From UBA1952 sp965246765 (GTDB lineage Bacteria; Bacteroidota; Bacteroidia; Chitinophagales; Chitinophagaceae), in the NCBI GenBank assembly GCA_965246765.1, contig CBDFFJ010000002.1, positions 434,001 to 498,000 of the forward strand: DNA of 64,000 nt, written 5' to 3'. The notes under the pieces were generated by a model. That model was not told where the DNA came from. It saw nothing but the letters and a program-made list of their open reading frames with translations, and made no database searches. The position numbers and the translations under genes were made by a program. Below are positions 34,208-42,158 of the stretch, piece after piece; within the stretch, counting starts at the first letter, position 1; each line of letters begins with the position of its first letter.

Positions 34208-34591
34208 TCAGGGTGCTGTCCGGTTGTTATTTGCTGAGTCCGTACTTATCCACAAAAGGCTGGCCCGATATGCTGCCTTGCCGCAGTAAACCACCTCGCA
34301 GGATTGAAGGCGGCTGCACACCGCATCTACGGCGCCCCAGGCATAGTTGCAGCTGCCTATCTGCTTACCCTTGCTGTCGTAGATAGCGGAGCCCGCGTCG
34401 CAGGCATTCCGCACCGCGCAATAGACCGGCTTGCCATCCAGCATGCACTCCTCAATCTGGCCATCCTTATAGGTACGGTAGAGTGATTGCAGAGGGCCGC
34501 TGCTTTGCGTGTCACCGTCTTTTTTGCAGGAGGCCAGTGCAAAGAGCGCAATGATAGCGAGGGAGCGCGCGTGTTTCATACGATTGAGCAT
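34208..34591 (-). CDS. Cys-rich small lipoprotein, probable C-terminal frameshift
   Basis: A 127-residue lipoprotein (lipobox FALASC) with several Cys residues (EECMLDGKPVYCAVRNAC, GSCNYAW, CSRLQSCEVVYC). It resembles a family of small Bacteroidota lipoproteins that end in a segment like IWGxPAVDKYGL. In frame, the end reads KAAYRASLLWISTDSANNNR. One frame over, the same DNA gives SISGQPFVDKYGLSK and then a stop at 34227-34229, so a single base is probably missing at about 34281-34287. The start could be this ATG or the one at 34579. Confidence 0.65.
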   Translation of the reverse strand: MLNRMKHARSLAIIALFALASCKKDGDTQSSGPLQSLYRTYKDGQIEECMLDGKPVYCAVRNACDAGSAIYDSKGKQIGSCNYAWGAVDAVCSRLQSCEVVYCGKAAYRASLLWISTDSANNNRTAP

Positions 34592-34611
34592 GGAAGCGGA
34601 AGGCTTTGCTG

Positions 34612-35364
34612 CTAAGACAAGGGAATGAGCAGGTCAGTTGGGTAAATGACTTCCTCCAAATAAAGCCCCCAGCCCTTCGGCGAGAAATCTGCCTCCCTGC
34701 AATCCTTTGACTCAATGATTTTGCGGAAGCCCGCCACATCATACTTCCCACGCCCCGCACGAAGCTGCGTGCCCACAAGTCCCCGCACCATACCGCGCAG
34801 AAAACGGTTGGCTTCTACCACATAGTGCAGCTCCTCGCCCTGCTGCTCCCAGAATGATTGGAGTATTGCGCATCTGTACGTTTTCACCTGAGCGCCGCGC
34901 TTGGAGAAGGCTTCAAAGTCCGTGTATTCCATCAGCACCGCCGCCGTTTCATCCAGCACGCTGCGCTCAATGCGGTAAGGATAGTGCAGCGCGCGATGAA
35001 AAAGAAACGGATTCTTCTTCCTGTAAATCCGGTAGCGGTAGCGGCGCGAAGTAGCCGCGAAGCGGGCATTGAAATCGGGCGCAACACTAAAAAGCCCGGT
35101 GACAGACACAGCGTTGGGCAGGATGGCGTTGAGCCGATAGACATCGTCGGTGCTCAATGCCGCGTCCATGTCAAAATGATACACGTTGCCCAGCGCATGT
35201 ACGCCCTCATCTGTGCGGCTGGCGCCGAAGGTTTCTATAGGATGGCGGAGAAGCGTGGCGAGGGCGCAGTTCAGCGCAAGCTGCACGGTAGGCTGCGTGC
35301 CCTGTATCTGCGATCCGCTGAAGGCGGTACCGTCATACATCACTCTTAGCGCGTAACGGGGCAT
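34612..35364 (-). CDS. truA: tRNA pseudouridine synthase A
   Basis: A 250-residue enzyme that makes pseudouridine at positions 38-40 of tRNA anticodon stems. The catalytic Asp lies in FGASRTDEGVHALGNVYHF. Further TruA features are LNAILPNAVSV, DFNARFAATSRRYRYRIYR, and VEANRFLRGMVRGLVGTQL near the C-terminus. Cytoplasmic, usual length for the family. It lies back to back with aroA over 65 nt; the following lipoprotein gene is on the same strand. Confidence 0.95.
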   Translation of the reverse strand: MPRYALRVMYDGTAFSGSQIQGTQPTVQLALNCALATLLRHPIETFGASRTDEGVHALGNVYHFDMDAALSTDDVYRLNAILPNAVSVTGLFSVAPDFNARFAATSRRYRYRIYRKKNPFLFHRALHYPYRIERSVLDETAAVLMEYTDFEAFSKRGAQVKTYRCAILQSFWEQQGEELHYVVEANRFLRGMVRGLVGTQLRAGRGKYDVAGFRKIIESKDCREADFSPKGWGLYLEEVIYPTDLLIPLS

Positions 35365-35414
35365 TAGGAATCAGTGTGTTGAATGCCGGCGAAGATAATC
35401 GCTGAGGGCCGTGC

Positions 35415-35422
35415 TACTTTTG
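35415..35422 (+). promoter_or_regulatory. -7 element of aroA
   Basis: TACTTTTG, an exact TAnnTTTG box, ends 7 nt before the ATG at 35430, so the leader is at most a few bases. Confidence 0.55.
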
Positions 35423-35429
35423 GTGTGAT

Positions 35430-36716
35430 ATGAATATGCCGCGGCTCCGCATTTACCCCGGCACCCTGCGTGGCGAGGTGGCGGCGCCCCCCTCAAAAAG
35501 CATGATGCAACGGGTGCTGGCAGCGCTGCTGCTGCGGCCCGCATCCTTGAGCATTTACAATGCGGGGAGCTCAGCCGACGAGCGCGTGGTGATGCAGGTG
35601 CTGCGCGATGCGGGTTTCGGCCTGCGCAATGCGGGCAGCAGCGTCCTGCACATTGAAAAGCCCGCGCTGCGCCAACTGGTGCGGCACGTTGAGTTTGGCG
35701 AGTCTGGCCTCGCCGCGCGGATGCTTATTCCCATCCTGTCGCTGCAGGATACGGTGGTGCGTGTTGATGCGCTGCCGGGCCTTCGCGCAAGGCCTATCAG
35801 CCTCTTTAACGACGAGCTGCCCCGGCTGGGCGTGCGCACGGCGAGCAACCGTGGCTTTCTGCCGGGCAGCTTTCACGGCCCACTGAAGCCAGCCAATATC
35901 ATGCTGCGTGCAGCAGATACATCTCAGGTGCTTACCGGGCTACTCATGGCTTTTTCCGGCGCGGGCGCGTCGGATGTAACAATCTCGGTGGCCGGTCTGG
36001 TCAGCAAGCCCTACATAGACCTCACGCTGCAGGTAATGAAGCTGGTTGGCCTGCCGCTGCCGCGCAATATGGATTACGAGGCGTTTTGCTTTCCGCATGA
36101 GCCGGGCTGGGGCCACGCGCCGCAAAGCATCACCATTGAGGGAGACTGGAGCGGCGCCGCTTTCCTGCTGGCGGCAGGTGCTATAGCCGGCCCGGTGACC
36201 GTGAGCGGCCTGGACGCCTTCAGCACGCAGGGCGATAAGGCGGTGCTCGGTGCCTTGATGGATTGCGGGGCAAGCGTGTCTGTAGAAAGCGTGCAGGTGA
36301 GAGTCAGTCAGGCTCCGCTGAAGGCATTTCATTTTAACGCTACTGACTGCCCCGATCTCTTTCCGCCGCTGGCTGCGCTGGCCTGCTACGCAGAAGGCAC
36401 GAGTGTGATAGAAGGCGTTGGCCGGCTGGCGCACAAGGAAAGCGACCGTTCCGCCAGCATTGTCGCAGAGCTTGGCAGGATGGGCGCAGACATTTCCGTG
36501 CAAGACGATCTGATGATTGTGCGCGGAGGCAGCCCGCTGCATGGCACTGTTGTATCTGCCCACAACGACCATAGAATTGCGATGATGTGCGCCGTGGCGG
36601 CCTTAGGGGCAACGGGCCCAACAACTATTGATGGAGCCGGCGCGGTAGATAAATCCTATCCCGCCTTTTGGGACGACCTGCAAAGCCTCGGCGCCGGGAT
36701 AGAGGCCGCCGGATAA
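35430..36716 (+). CDS. aroA: 3-phosphoshikimate 1-carboxyvinyltransferase (EPSP synthase)
   Basis: A 428-residue shikimate-pathway enzyme that joins PEP to shikimate 3-phosphate. The two-lobed family is recognised by VAAPPSKSMMQRVLAALLL (phosphate-binding Lys-Ser), a middle stretch TSQVLTGLLMAFSG, EGDWSGAAFLLAAGAIAG, FPPLAALACYAEGTS, and HKESDRSASIVAELGRMG with the C-terminal DHRIAMMCAVAALGA. The N-terminal half is less standard (AARMLIPILSL in place of the usual GTAxR segment). aroC follows after 12 nt, and its own -7-like box overlaps the aroA stop codon. Confidence 0.93.
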   Translation: MNMPRLRIYPGTLRGEVAAPPSKSMMQRVLAALLLRPASLSIYNAGSSADERVVMQVLRDAGFGLRNAGSSVLHIEKPALRQLVRHVEFGESGLAARMLIPILSLQDTVVRVDALPGLRARPISLFNDELPRLGVRTASNRGFLPGSFHGPLKPANIMLRAADTSQVLTGLLMAFSGAGASDVTISVAGLVSKPYIDLTLQVMKLVGLPLPRNMDYEAFCFPHEPGWGHAPQSITIEGDWSGAAFLLAAGAIAGPVTVSGLDAFSTQGDKAVLGALMDCGASVSVESVQVRVSQAPLKAFHFNATDCPDLFPPLAALACYAEGTSVIEGVGRLAHKESDRSASIVAELGRMGADISVQDDLMIVRGGSPLHGTVVSAHNDHRIAMMCAVAALGATGPTTIDGAGAVDKSYPAFWDDLQSLGAGIEAAG

Positions 36717-36728
36717 CTTTACCGCGCA

Positions 36729-37718
36729 ATGAATTCCTTTGGCAGCATATTCCGTGTTCATATCTGGGGCGAGAGCCACGGGCCCTGTGTTGGCGTCACG
36801 ATGGACGGGACGCCGCCCGGCATTTCACCCTGAGCCCTGAAGACTTCGGCGAAGATCTGGCACGCCGGCAGGGCGGCACCCCGCGCCGGCACCACCCCCC
36901 GTAAGGAAACAGACGAGCCGCTTTTTCAATCCGGCCATTTTAACGGACATACTACCGGAGCGCCGCTGACCATCACTTTTCTAAACAGCAATACCCGCCC
37001 GCAGGACTATGAGGCGCAGCGGGCCATCCCGAGACCGGGCCATGCAGATTTTGTGGCGCACGAAAAGTTTGGCGGCTTTGCGGACTATCGCGGTGGCGGG
37101 CACTTTTCGGGCAGGCTTACGGTGTGTCTTATTGCTGCCGGCGTTGTTGCGAAGAAGCTGTTGCCAGGCATCAGCATGGAAGCGAAGCTTATTGAACTGG
37201 GTGGCAATACGGATATTGCATCAGGCCTGCAGGAGGCGGTTGCCGCAAATGATTCAGTCGGCGGGGTTATTGAATGCCGGGTGACGGGGCTGCCGGTGGG
37301 CCTTGGCGAACCGTTTTGGGATTCTGCGGAATCGCTGCTGGCGCATGCGGCGCTATCTATTCCCGCTGTGCGGGGCATAGAATTCGGGACAGGCTTTTCC
37401 GCTGCGCGGATGACGGGCAGCGCGCACAATGATGCGCTTGAAGCCGCCACCGGCAAAACGCGGACAAACCATGCGGGCGGCATCACCGGCGGACTCACGA
37501 ATGGAAATGAGCTCGTGTTTCGCATTGCGGTTAAGCCTGCTTCTTCTACGCCGCAGGAACAGATTTCTTTGAATATGCAGACTGGGGCGCAGGAAACCTT
37601 CTCAGTAAAAGGTCGCCACGACCTCGCTATTGCGCTGCGTGTGCCACCGGTGCTGGAAGCCATTACCGCCATTGTGCTTGCCGATCTTACCCTGCTTCAG
37701 ACGGCCGCTGCCCGGTAG
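36729..37718 (+). pseudogene. aroC: Chorismate synthase, interrupted by two compensating frameshifts
   Basis: Chorismate synthase makes the last common precursor of aromatic amino acids, using reduced FMN. The start MNSFGSIFRVHIWGESHGP is normal and reads to a TGA at 36831-36833. The next conserved block (LSPEDFGEDLARRQGGTPR) lies in another frame and ends at a TAA (36902-36904); the original frame then resumes as AGTTPRKETDEPLFQSGHF and continues without a break to the end (RPGHADFVAHEKFGGFADYR, GRHD near the end). So one shift lies near 36826-36840, the second near 36880-36900. All conserved blocks survive, so sequence error or very recent damage is more likely than old decay. It is the second gene of an aroA-aroC operon. 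Confidence 0.85.
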
Positions 37719-37773
37719 CATCTTCTTAATTCTTCCCCCGAAATTTCCCCTGCAAAGCCACAATGCCGGCTTG

Positions 37774-37781
37774 TACCTTCG
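37774..37781 (+). promoter_or_regulatory. -7 element of the S46 peptidase gene (leaderless start)
   Basis: TACCTTCGCGCCCATG: the box ends 5 nt before the ATG at 37787. The 16-nt string is identical to that at the gltX start. Confidence 0.6.
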
Positions 37782-37786
37782 CGCCC

Positions 37787-39955
37787 ATGAAAAAAATCAT
37801 ATTGGCGCTGATGGCGGCGCTTTCGTTCATTACAGCCCGCGCGGATGAGGGGATGTGGATTCCGAGCCTGATCGGTAAGAATTATGATGAGATGGTTCGA
37901 CTGGGCCTGAAGCTCACGAAAGACGACCTGTGGAGCATCAACCATTCTTCCATGAAAGATGCGATCATGCAGTTTGGCGGCGGATGCACGGCTGAAATGG
38001 TGTCCGGCAATGGCTTGCTCATTACCAATCACCACTGCGGCTATGGCTCCATCGCTGGGCTGAGCACCGTAGAGCACAACTATCTGGATAATGGCTTCTG
38101 GGCACACAATCTTGCTGAAGAGCTGCCGGCGCCCGGCCTGAGCGTGATTTTCCTGCAGCGGATTGATGACGTAACTGCTGAAGTGACAAAAGCAATCGGC
38201 AAAAGCAGGGGCGACGACCTGAACAAAAAGCTGGAAGCAGTAAAAAAGAAGATTGAAGACCGCGAGGGCGCGGGCGGTAAGTATGTAGCCAACGTAAAGG
38301 AATACTTCAACGGCAATCAATATCTCCTGCTTGTTTACAAGAAATTCAGCGACGTGCGTTTGGTAGGCACGCCGCCAGTGAGCCTCGGCAAGTTTGGCGG
38401 TGATACGGACAATTGGATGTGGCCGCGCCATACTGCCGACTTTTCCATGTTCCGCGTGTATGCGGATAGCGTCAATGAGCCTGCGGGCTACAAGGCGACG
38501 AACCAGCCATACCATCCCAAAAAGTATCTGCCCGTTTCTGCCAGGGGCGTTCAGGAAGGCGACTTCGCCATGATTTTTGGATATCCGGGCCGTACGAACC
38601 GCTACGAAGTTTCGGGCGGAGTTGACCTGGCTATAACGGAAACAAATCCGGACGTGGTGCGTATCCGCGAAGAGCGGCTGGCTATTATGAAGCGCCACAT
38701 GAATGCTGACAAGGCTGTGTACCTGAAGCTAACTACGCGCTATGCGAGCACAGCCAACTACTGGAAATATTTCATCGGTCAGACGGAGCAGCTGAAGCGC
38801 CTGAATGTAGTAGAGCAGAAGAAAGCCGAGGAGGCTTCCTTCACGAAGTGGGCCGGCAAGAGCAAGGAATATGCGCCCCTGTTGAATCAGTACAACGCCA
38901 TTTTCGCTACTTACCGTCCGTATGCCCGCAGCGTCATGTACTATGGCGAAGGCTTTAAGGCTTCTGCACTTGCAAAGATTGCCGCTGACCTGGAGCCCAT
39001 TGCTACGGCCTACGAAAAAGGCAACATCGCTGCTGACACCCTGAAAAAACTCACTGACGCTCTCGCCGCTACCCGTAAGACATTGATGAAGGAATTTGAC
39101 CTGGCCACCGAGCAGGAGCTGCTTGCCTTCTCTGCCAGAGCTTATTATCAGAATGTGCCCAAGAGCCAGCTGCCGGATATCTACGACCGCATCATCTTCA
39201 AGAACTTTGGCAGCGACAACCTGGAGCGCACCTTTAAGGACTACTCCGCTTACGTTTTCAACAATACCTTCCTGCTGGACTCTAACCGCTTCAATGCCTT
39301 TGTAAAATCCCCCTCGCTGCAGCAGATCCGGGATGATGCCGCCGCGCAGTATGCCCTGAGCTTCGTGCGCAACTACAAGAAGTTTATTGAGCCGCGCTAC
39401 GACCGTTACACCAATGCCAAAAAAGAATACAGCAAGCGCTACCTGCGTGGCCTGATGGAGATGAACGCCGCACTCCCTGCCAGCGAGCGCAAGCTGATGT
39501 ATCCGGACGCCAACAGCACCATGCGCATCACTTACGGACAGGTAAAGGCTTACTCACCTCAAGATGCCGTCCAGTTCAGCTATTACACCACCTCCGAAGG
39601 CCTCCTGGCAAAGTATAAAGCCGGCGACCCGGAGTTTGACCTGCCAAAAGAAGTAGTTGATATGGCTAAGCGCCGCGACTTTGGCCGCTGGGCCAAGGGC
39701 GACTCGGTGCTCCACACCGGTTTCATCACTACCAATGACATCACCGGCGGCAACTCCGGCTCTCCCGTTATCAATGCAGCCGGCGAGTGGATCGGCGCCG
39801 CTTTTGACGGCAACTGGGAAGCCATGAGCGGCGACATTGCTTTTGACAAGAAGTACAAGCGCACCATTGTAGTAGATGCCCGCTATGTGCTCTGGCTCAT
39901 AGACAAGCTTGGCCATGCTGAAAATCTGATTGAGGAGATGGACATCCGCTATTAA
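37787..39955 (+). CDS. S46-family dipeptidyl peptidase, DPP7-like
   Basis: A 722-residue periplasmic serine dipeptidase with a signal peptide (MKKIILALMAALSFITARA). The catalytic triad is visible: His83 in TNHHCGYG, Asp206 or Asp208 in GGDTDNWMWPRH, and Ser657 in GGNSGSPV. Residue 675, in FDGNWEAMSGDI, is Gly; the matching position, 18 after the Ser, is Arg in the Asp/Glu-specific DPP11 and Gly in DPP7, so hydrophobic P1 residues are the likely preference. These enzymes release dipeptides that Bacteroidota import as nutrients. The start at 37787 gives the signal peptide and has a -7 box directly before it; a strong terminator follows. Confidence 0.94.
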   Translation: MKKIILALMAALSFITARADEGMWIPSLIGKNYDEMVRLGLKLTKDDLWSINHSSMKDAIMQFGGGCTAEMVSGNGLLITNHHCGYGSIAGLSTVEHNYLDNGFWAHNLAEELPAPGLSVIFLQRIDDVTAEVTKAIGKSRGDDLNKKLEAVKKKIEDREGAGGKYVANVKEYFNGNQYLLLVYKKFSDVRLVGTPPVSLGKFGGDTDNWMWPRHTADFSMFRVYADSVNEPAGYKATNQPYHPKKYLPVSARGVQEGDFAMIFGYPGRTNRYEVSGGVDLAITETNPDVVRIREERLAIMKRHMNADKAVYLKLTTRYASTANYWKYFIGQTEQLKRLNVVEQKKAEEASFTKWAGKSKEYAPLLNQYNAIFATYRPYARSVMYYGEGFKASALAKIAADLEPIATAYEKGNIAADTLKKLTDALAATRKTLMKEFDLATEQELLAFSARAYYQNVPKSQLPDIYDRIIFKNFGSDNLERTFKDYSAYVFNNTFLLDSNRFNAFVKSPSLQQIRDDAAAQYALSFVRNYKKFIEPRYDRYTNAKKEYSKRYLRGLMEMNAALPASERKLMYPDANSTMRITYGQVKAYSPQDAVQFSYYTTSEGLLAKYKAGDPEFDLPKEVVDMAKRRDFGRWAKGDSVLHTGFITTNDITGGNSGSPVINAAGEWIGAAFDGNWEAMSGDIAFDKKYKRTIVVDARYVLWLIDKLGHAENLIEEMDIRY

Positions 39956-39970
39956 TACCCCCCATTATCC

Positions 39971-40006
39971 AACAAAAGCGGCGGCCCTCAGGCCGCCGCT
40001 TTTGTT
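39971..40006. terminator. Terminator after the S46 peptidase gene
   Basis: A perfect 16-bp stem AACAAAAGCGGCGGCC / GGCCGCCGCTTTTGTT with loop CTCA and T-rich tail TTTTCGG. The next gene's -7-like box TACATTTA starts 6 nt further on. Confidence 0.9.
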
Positions 40007-40024
40007 TTCGGTACATTTATTAGC

Positions 40025-40846
40025 ATGAACTGGCGCCTCCTCCTCATCCTGCTTGCCCTCGCAGCGCCATGCGACGCTGCCGACAGTCTGCGCCTCCGCA
40101 CCATACGCCCCATGAGCGCCCGGCGCATCACCACCGACGAGCTGGGCAATGTTTACGCCATCCATACCGACAATACCCTTGCCCGCTACAATGAGCGCGG
40201 CGACTCCACCGGCTTTTACCGCGCAGCGCTCAATGGCCTCATCGGGTCTATAGACGCCACCAATCCCCTCCGGCTGCTGCTCTACTACCCCTCTTTCAAT
40301 AAAGTGCAGCTCCTGGACCGCCAGCTTGCCCTTAAGGCCGAGATAGACCTCCGCGCCCTCCGCATCCTCTCGCAAACCGCAGTGGCTACCGCCTCCGATG
40401 GCAACCTCTGGGTCTATGATCCCCTCAATGCAAAGCTGCTGAAGCTCGACGAAAGCGGCGCACAGATCTCCGAAGGCATTGACCTCCGCCAGCAGCTATC
40501 CTTCGTGCCCCGCGCCGCCTGCCTGCTTGAGCGCGACCGCCGCCTCTACCTCTGCGACACCGCCCACGGCGTCCTCGTCTTTGACCAGTTTGCCACCTAC
40601 ATCACCACCCTCCCCTTTCGCGGCATCACGGCCCTCCAGGCCTTTGACCAACAGCTCGTCTTTGCCCGCGGCGACACCCTGCACAGCTACGATATGCTAA
40701 GCTTCAGCGAGCAAAGCCTCGCTATTCCCGGCGCCCTCCGTGGCATTGTGGACGTAAGCCTCACGCAGCGACTCCTCGCCGTGCTTTATGAAAAAAGCCT
40801 CTTGATTTTAGCATGGCCACCTGTAAAAACGGGGACCGGCAGGTGA
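40025..40846 (+). CDS. Secreted hypothetical protein, beta-propeller-like
   Basis: A 273-residue protein with a signal peptide (MNWRLLLILLALAAPCDA). The mature part has repeated units of the type ITTDELGNVYAIHTDNTLARYN, ATASDGNLWVYDPLNAKLLKLDESG, LYLCDTAHGVLVFDQFATYI, each about 40-45 residues, as in small beta-propellers such as 6-bladed NHL-like folds. I recognise no specific family. It follows its own -7-like box TACATTTA (40012-40019) and is separate from the peptidase gene. A role at the periplasmic or outer surface is the only safe statement. Confidence 0.7.
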   Translation: MNWRLLLILLALAAPCDAADSLRLRTIRPMSARRITTDELGNVYAIHTDNTLARYNERGDSTGFYRAALNGLIGSIDATNPLRLLLYYPSFNKVQLLDRQLALKAEIDLRALRILSQTAVATASDGNLWVYDPLNAKLLKLDESGAQISEGIDLRQQLSFVPRAACLLERDRRLYLCDTAHGVLVFDQFATYITTLPFRGITALQAFDQQLVFARGDTLHSYDMLSFSEQSLAIPGALRGIVDVSLTQRLLAVLYEKSLLILAWPPVKTGTGR

Positions 40847-41054
40847 TGCTCCTCTCACAAGCCTGCATCCAGACATTTTGTACCGATGATTTCAATTTCT
40901 GGCCCCGGAATTTGTTTTTCTGCGTAGAAAAAGCGCCTTTTTGGGTTTAAAATATGGAACTTGCTATCCATAATTCCGAATTCTGGGCCCAAAATTTAAT
41001 TTTTCGGACAGAAAATTTCAGATTTTGGGGCCAAAAATCTTAGTCACAATATTG

Positions 41055-41084
41055 AAAAACGGGTTCCCGGTCTGGAAACCCGTT
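41055..41084 (-). terminator. Terminator of gpsA
   Basis: On the minus strand AACGGGTT pairs with AACCCGTT and a T5 run follows, 20 nt after the gpsA stop. The gap upstream (40847-41054) holds no gene but has several AT/GC mixed near-repeats of the type TTCTGGGCCCAAAATTT. Confidence 0.7.
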
Positions 41085-41104
41085 CATAGCAACGAGGAAC
41101 TAAT

Positions 41105-42124
41105 TCAGGAAAGAACGCCCTCCAGCTCGGAGAACATGTCGGCAGCAGAGCGGCCCTCCCACAGCACCTCGTAGATGCGGGTGGCGATGGGGATCTTGAG
41201 GCCGTAGCCCTCGGCGATCTTCTGCATACCGCGTGCGGCATTGTAGCCCTCGGCCACCATATTCATCTCCAGGGTAGCGGCTTTTACCGTGTAGCCTTTG
41301 CCTATCATGGCGCCAAAGGTGCGGTTGCGGCTGTGCAGGGAGTAGCAGGTTACGAGGAGGTCGCCGAGGTAGGCGGAGGTGTGGAAGTCGGGCTTGTCGT
41401 CCGAAGGGTGAATTTTCTTAAAATGCTTCTTGAGGAAGCGCCACATCTCGCGGTAGCAAGCGGTGATGTAAACGGAGAGGAAGTTGTCGCCATAGTCAAG
41501 CGCATGGGCCATGCCGGCACCTATGGCGTAGATATTCTTAAGCACGGCGGCGTATTGCGCGCCCCAGATATCGTGGTTGTGAGTGGTGTGGATGTAGGCG
41601 TTGGCGAAGGTTTTGGAAACGGCCTCGGCGAGGCCCTCGTCCAGGCCGGAGAAGGTGAGGTAAGACAGGCGCTCGGCGGCTACCTCCTCGGCATGGCAGG
41701 GGCCGGTGATGGCGACGTAGTTTTCGGGGGGGAAGCTGTAGGTGGTTTCCAGAAAGTCGGAGAGCAGCTGCTGGGTTTCGGGCAGGATGCCCTTGATGGC
41801 GGAGACGAAGACCTTGCCCTTGCACATGCCGGCGGAAAGGCCGGAGAGGACGTTGGCAGCAAAGGCGGATGGGACGGCGAAGACGAGGGTGTCGCAGGCA
41901 TCAACAACGGCCTTCAGGTCGCTGGTTGGCAGAATGCTGTCGGGCGCAAAGGCGACGGAGGTGAGGTAGTGGGGATTGTGGTGGCGTGTAGAAAGGTGGG
42001 CCACAGCAGCCTCATTGCGCAGCCACCAGTGGATGCGGTGGCCATTGTCGGTCAGTATTTTGGCTATAGCCGTGCCGAAGGAGCCATTGCCGATAATGCC
42101 GATGTTCTGAATTGGATGGTTCAA
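41105..42124 (-). CDS. gpsA: Glycerol-3-phosphate dehydrogenase [NAD(P)+]
   Basis: A 339-residue enzyme that makes glycerol 3-phosphate for phospholipids. The dinucleotide site is IGIIGNGSFGTAIAKIL at residues 8-24; SAIKGILPETQQLLSDFL, ITGPCHAEEVA, AAVLKNIYAIGAGMAHALDYGDN (catalytic Lys) and GDLLVTCYSLHSRNRTFG are all present. The start codon is TTG: an in-frame TAG lies five codons upstream and no ATG lies between. The gene is 15-34 nt downstream of the efflux-adaptor gene, so it may be cotranscribed with it. Confidence 0.94.
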   Translation of the reverse strand: MNHPIQNIGIIGNGSFGTAIAKILTDNGHRIHWWLRNEAAVAHLSTRHHNPHYLTSVAFAPDSILPTSDLKAVVDACDTLVFAVPSAFAANVLSGLSAGMCKGKVFVSAIKGILPETQQLLSDFLETTYSFPPENYVAITGPCHAEEVAAERLSYLTFSGLDEGLAEAVSKTFANAYIHTTHNHDIWGAQYAAVLKNIYAIGAGMAHALDYGDNFLSVYITACYREMWRFLKKHFKKIHPSDDKPDFHTSAYLGDLLVTCYSLHSRNRTFGAMIGKGYTVKAATLEMNMVAEGYNAARGMQKIAEGYGLKIPIATRIYEVLWEGRSAADMFSELEGVLS

Positions 42125-42158
42125 GATTGCGGGGTTTGACTACTGGTCTTTCTTTTCA

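Noticed and set aside
41333..42139. A 268-codon open frame opposite gpsA, Gly/Val-rich
   Set aside because: gpsA is certain on the minus strand; the Gly/Val/Glu bias is a codon-complement artefact.
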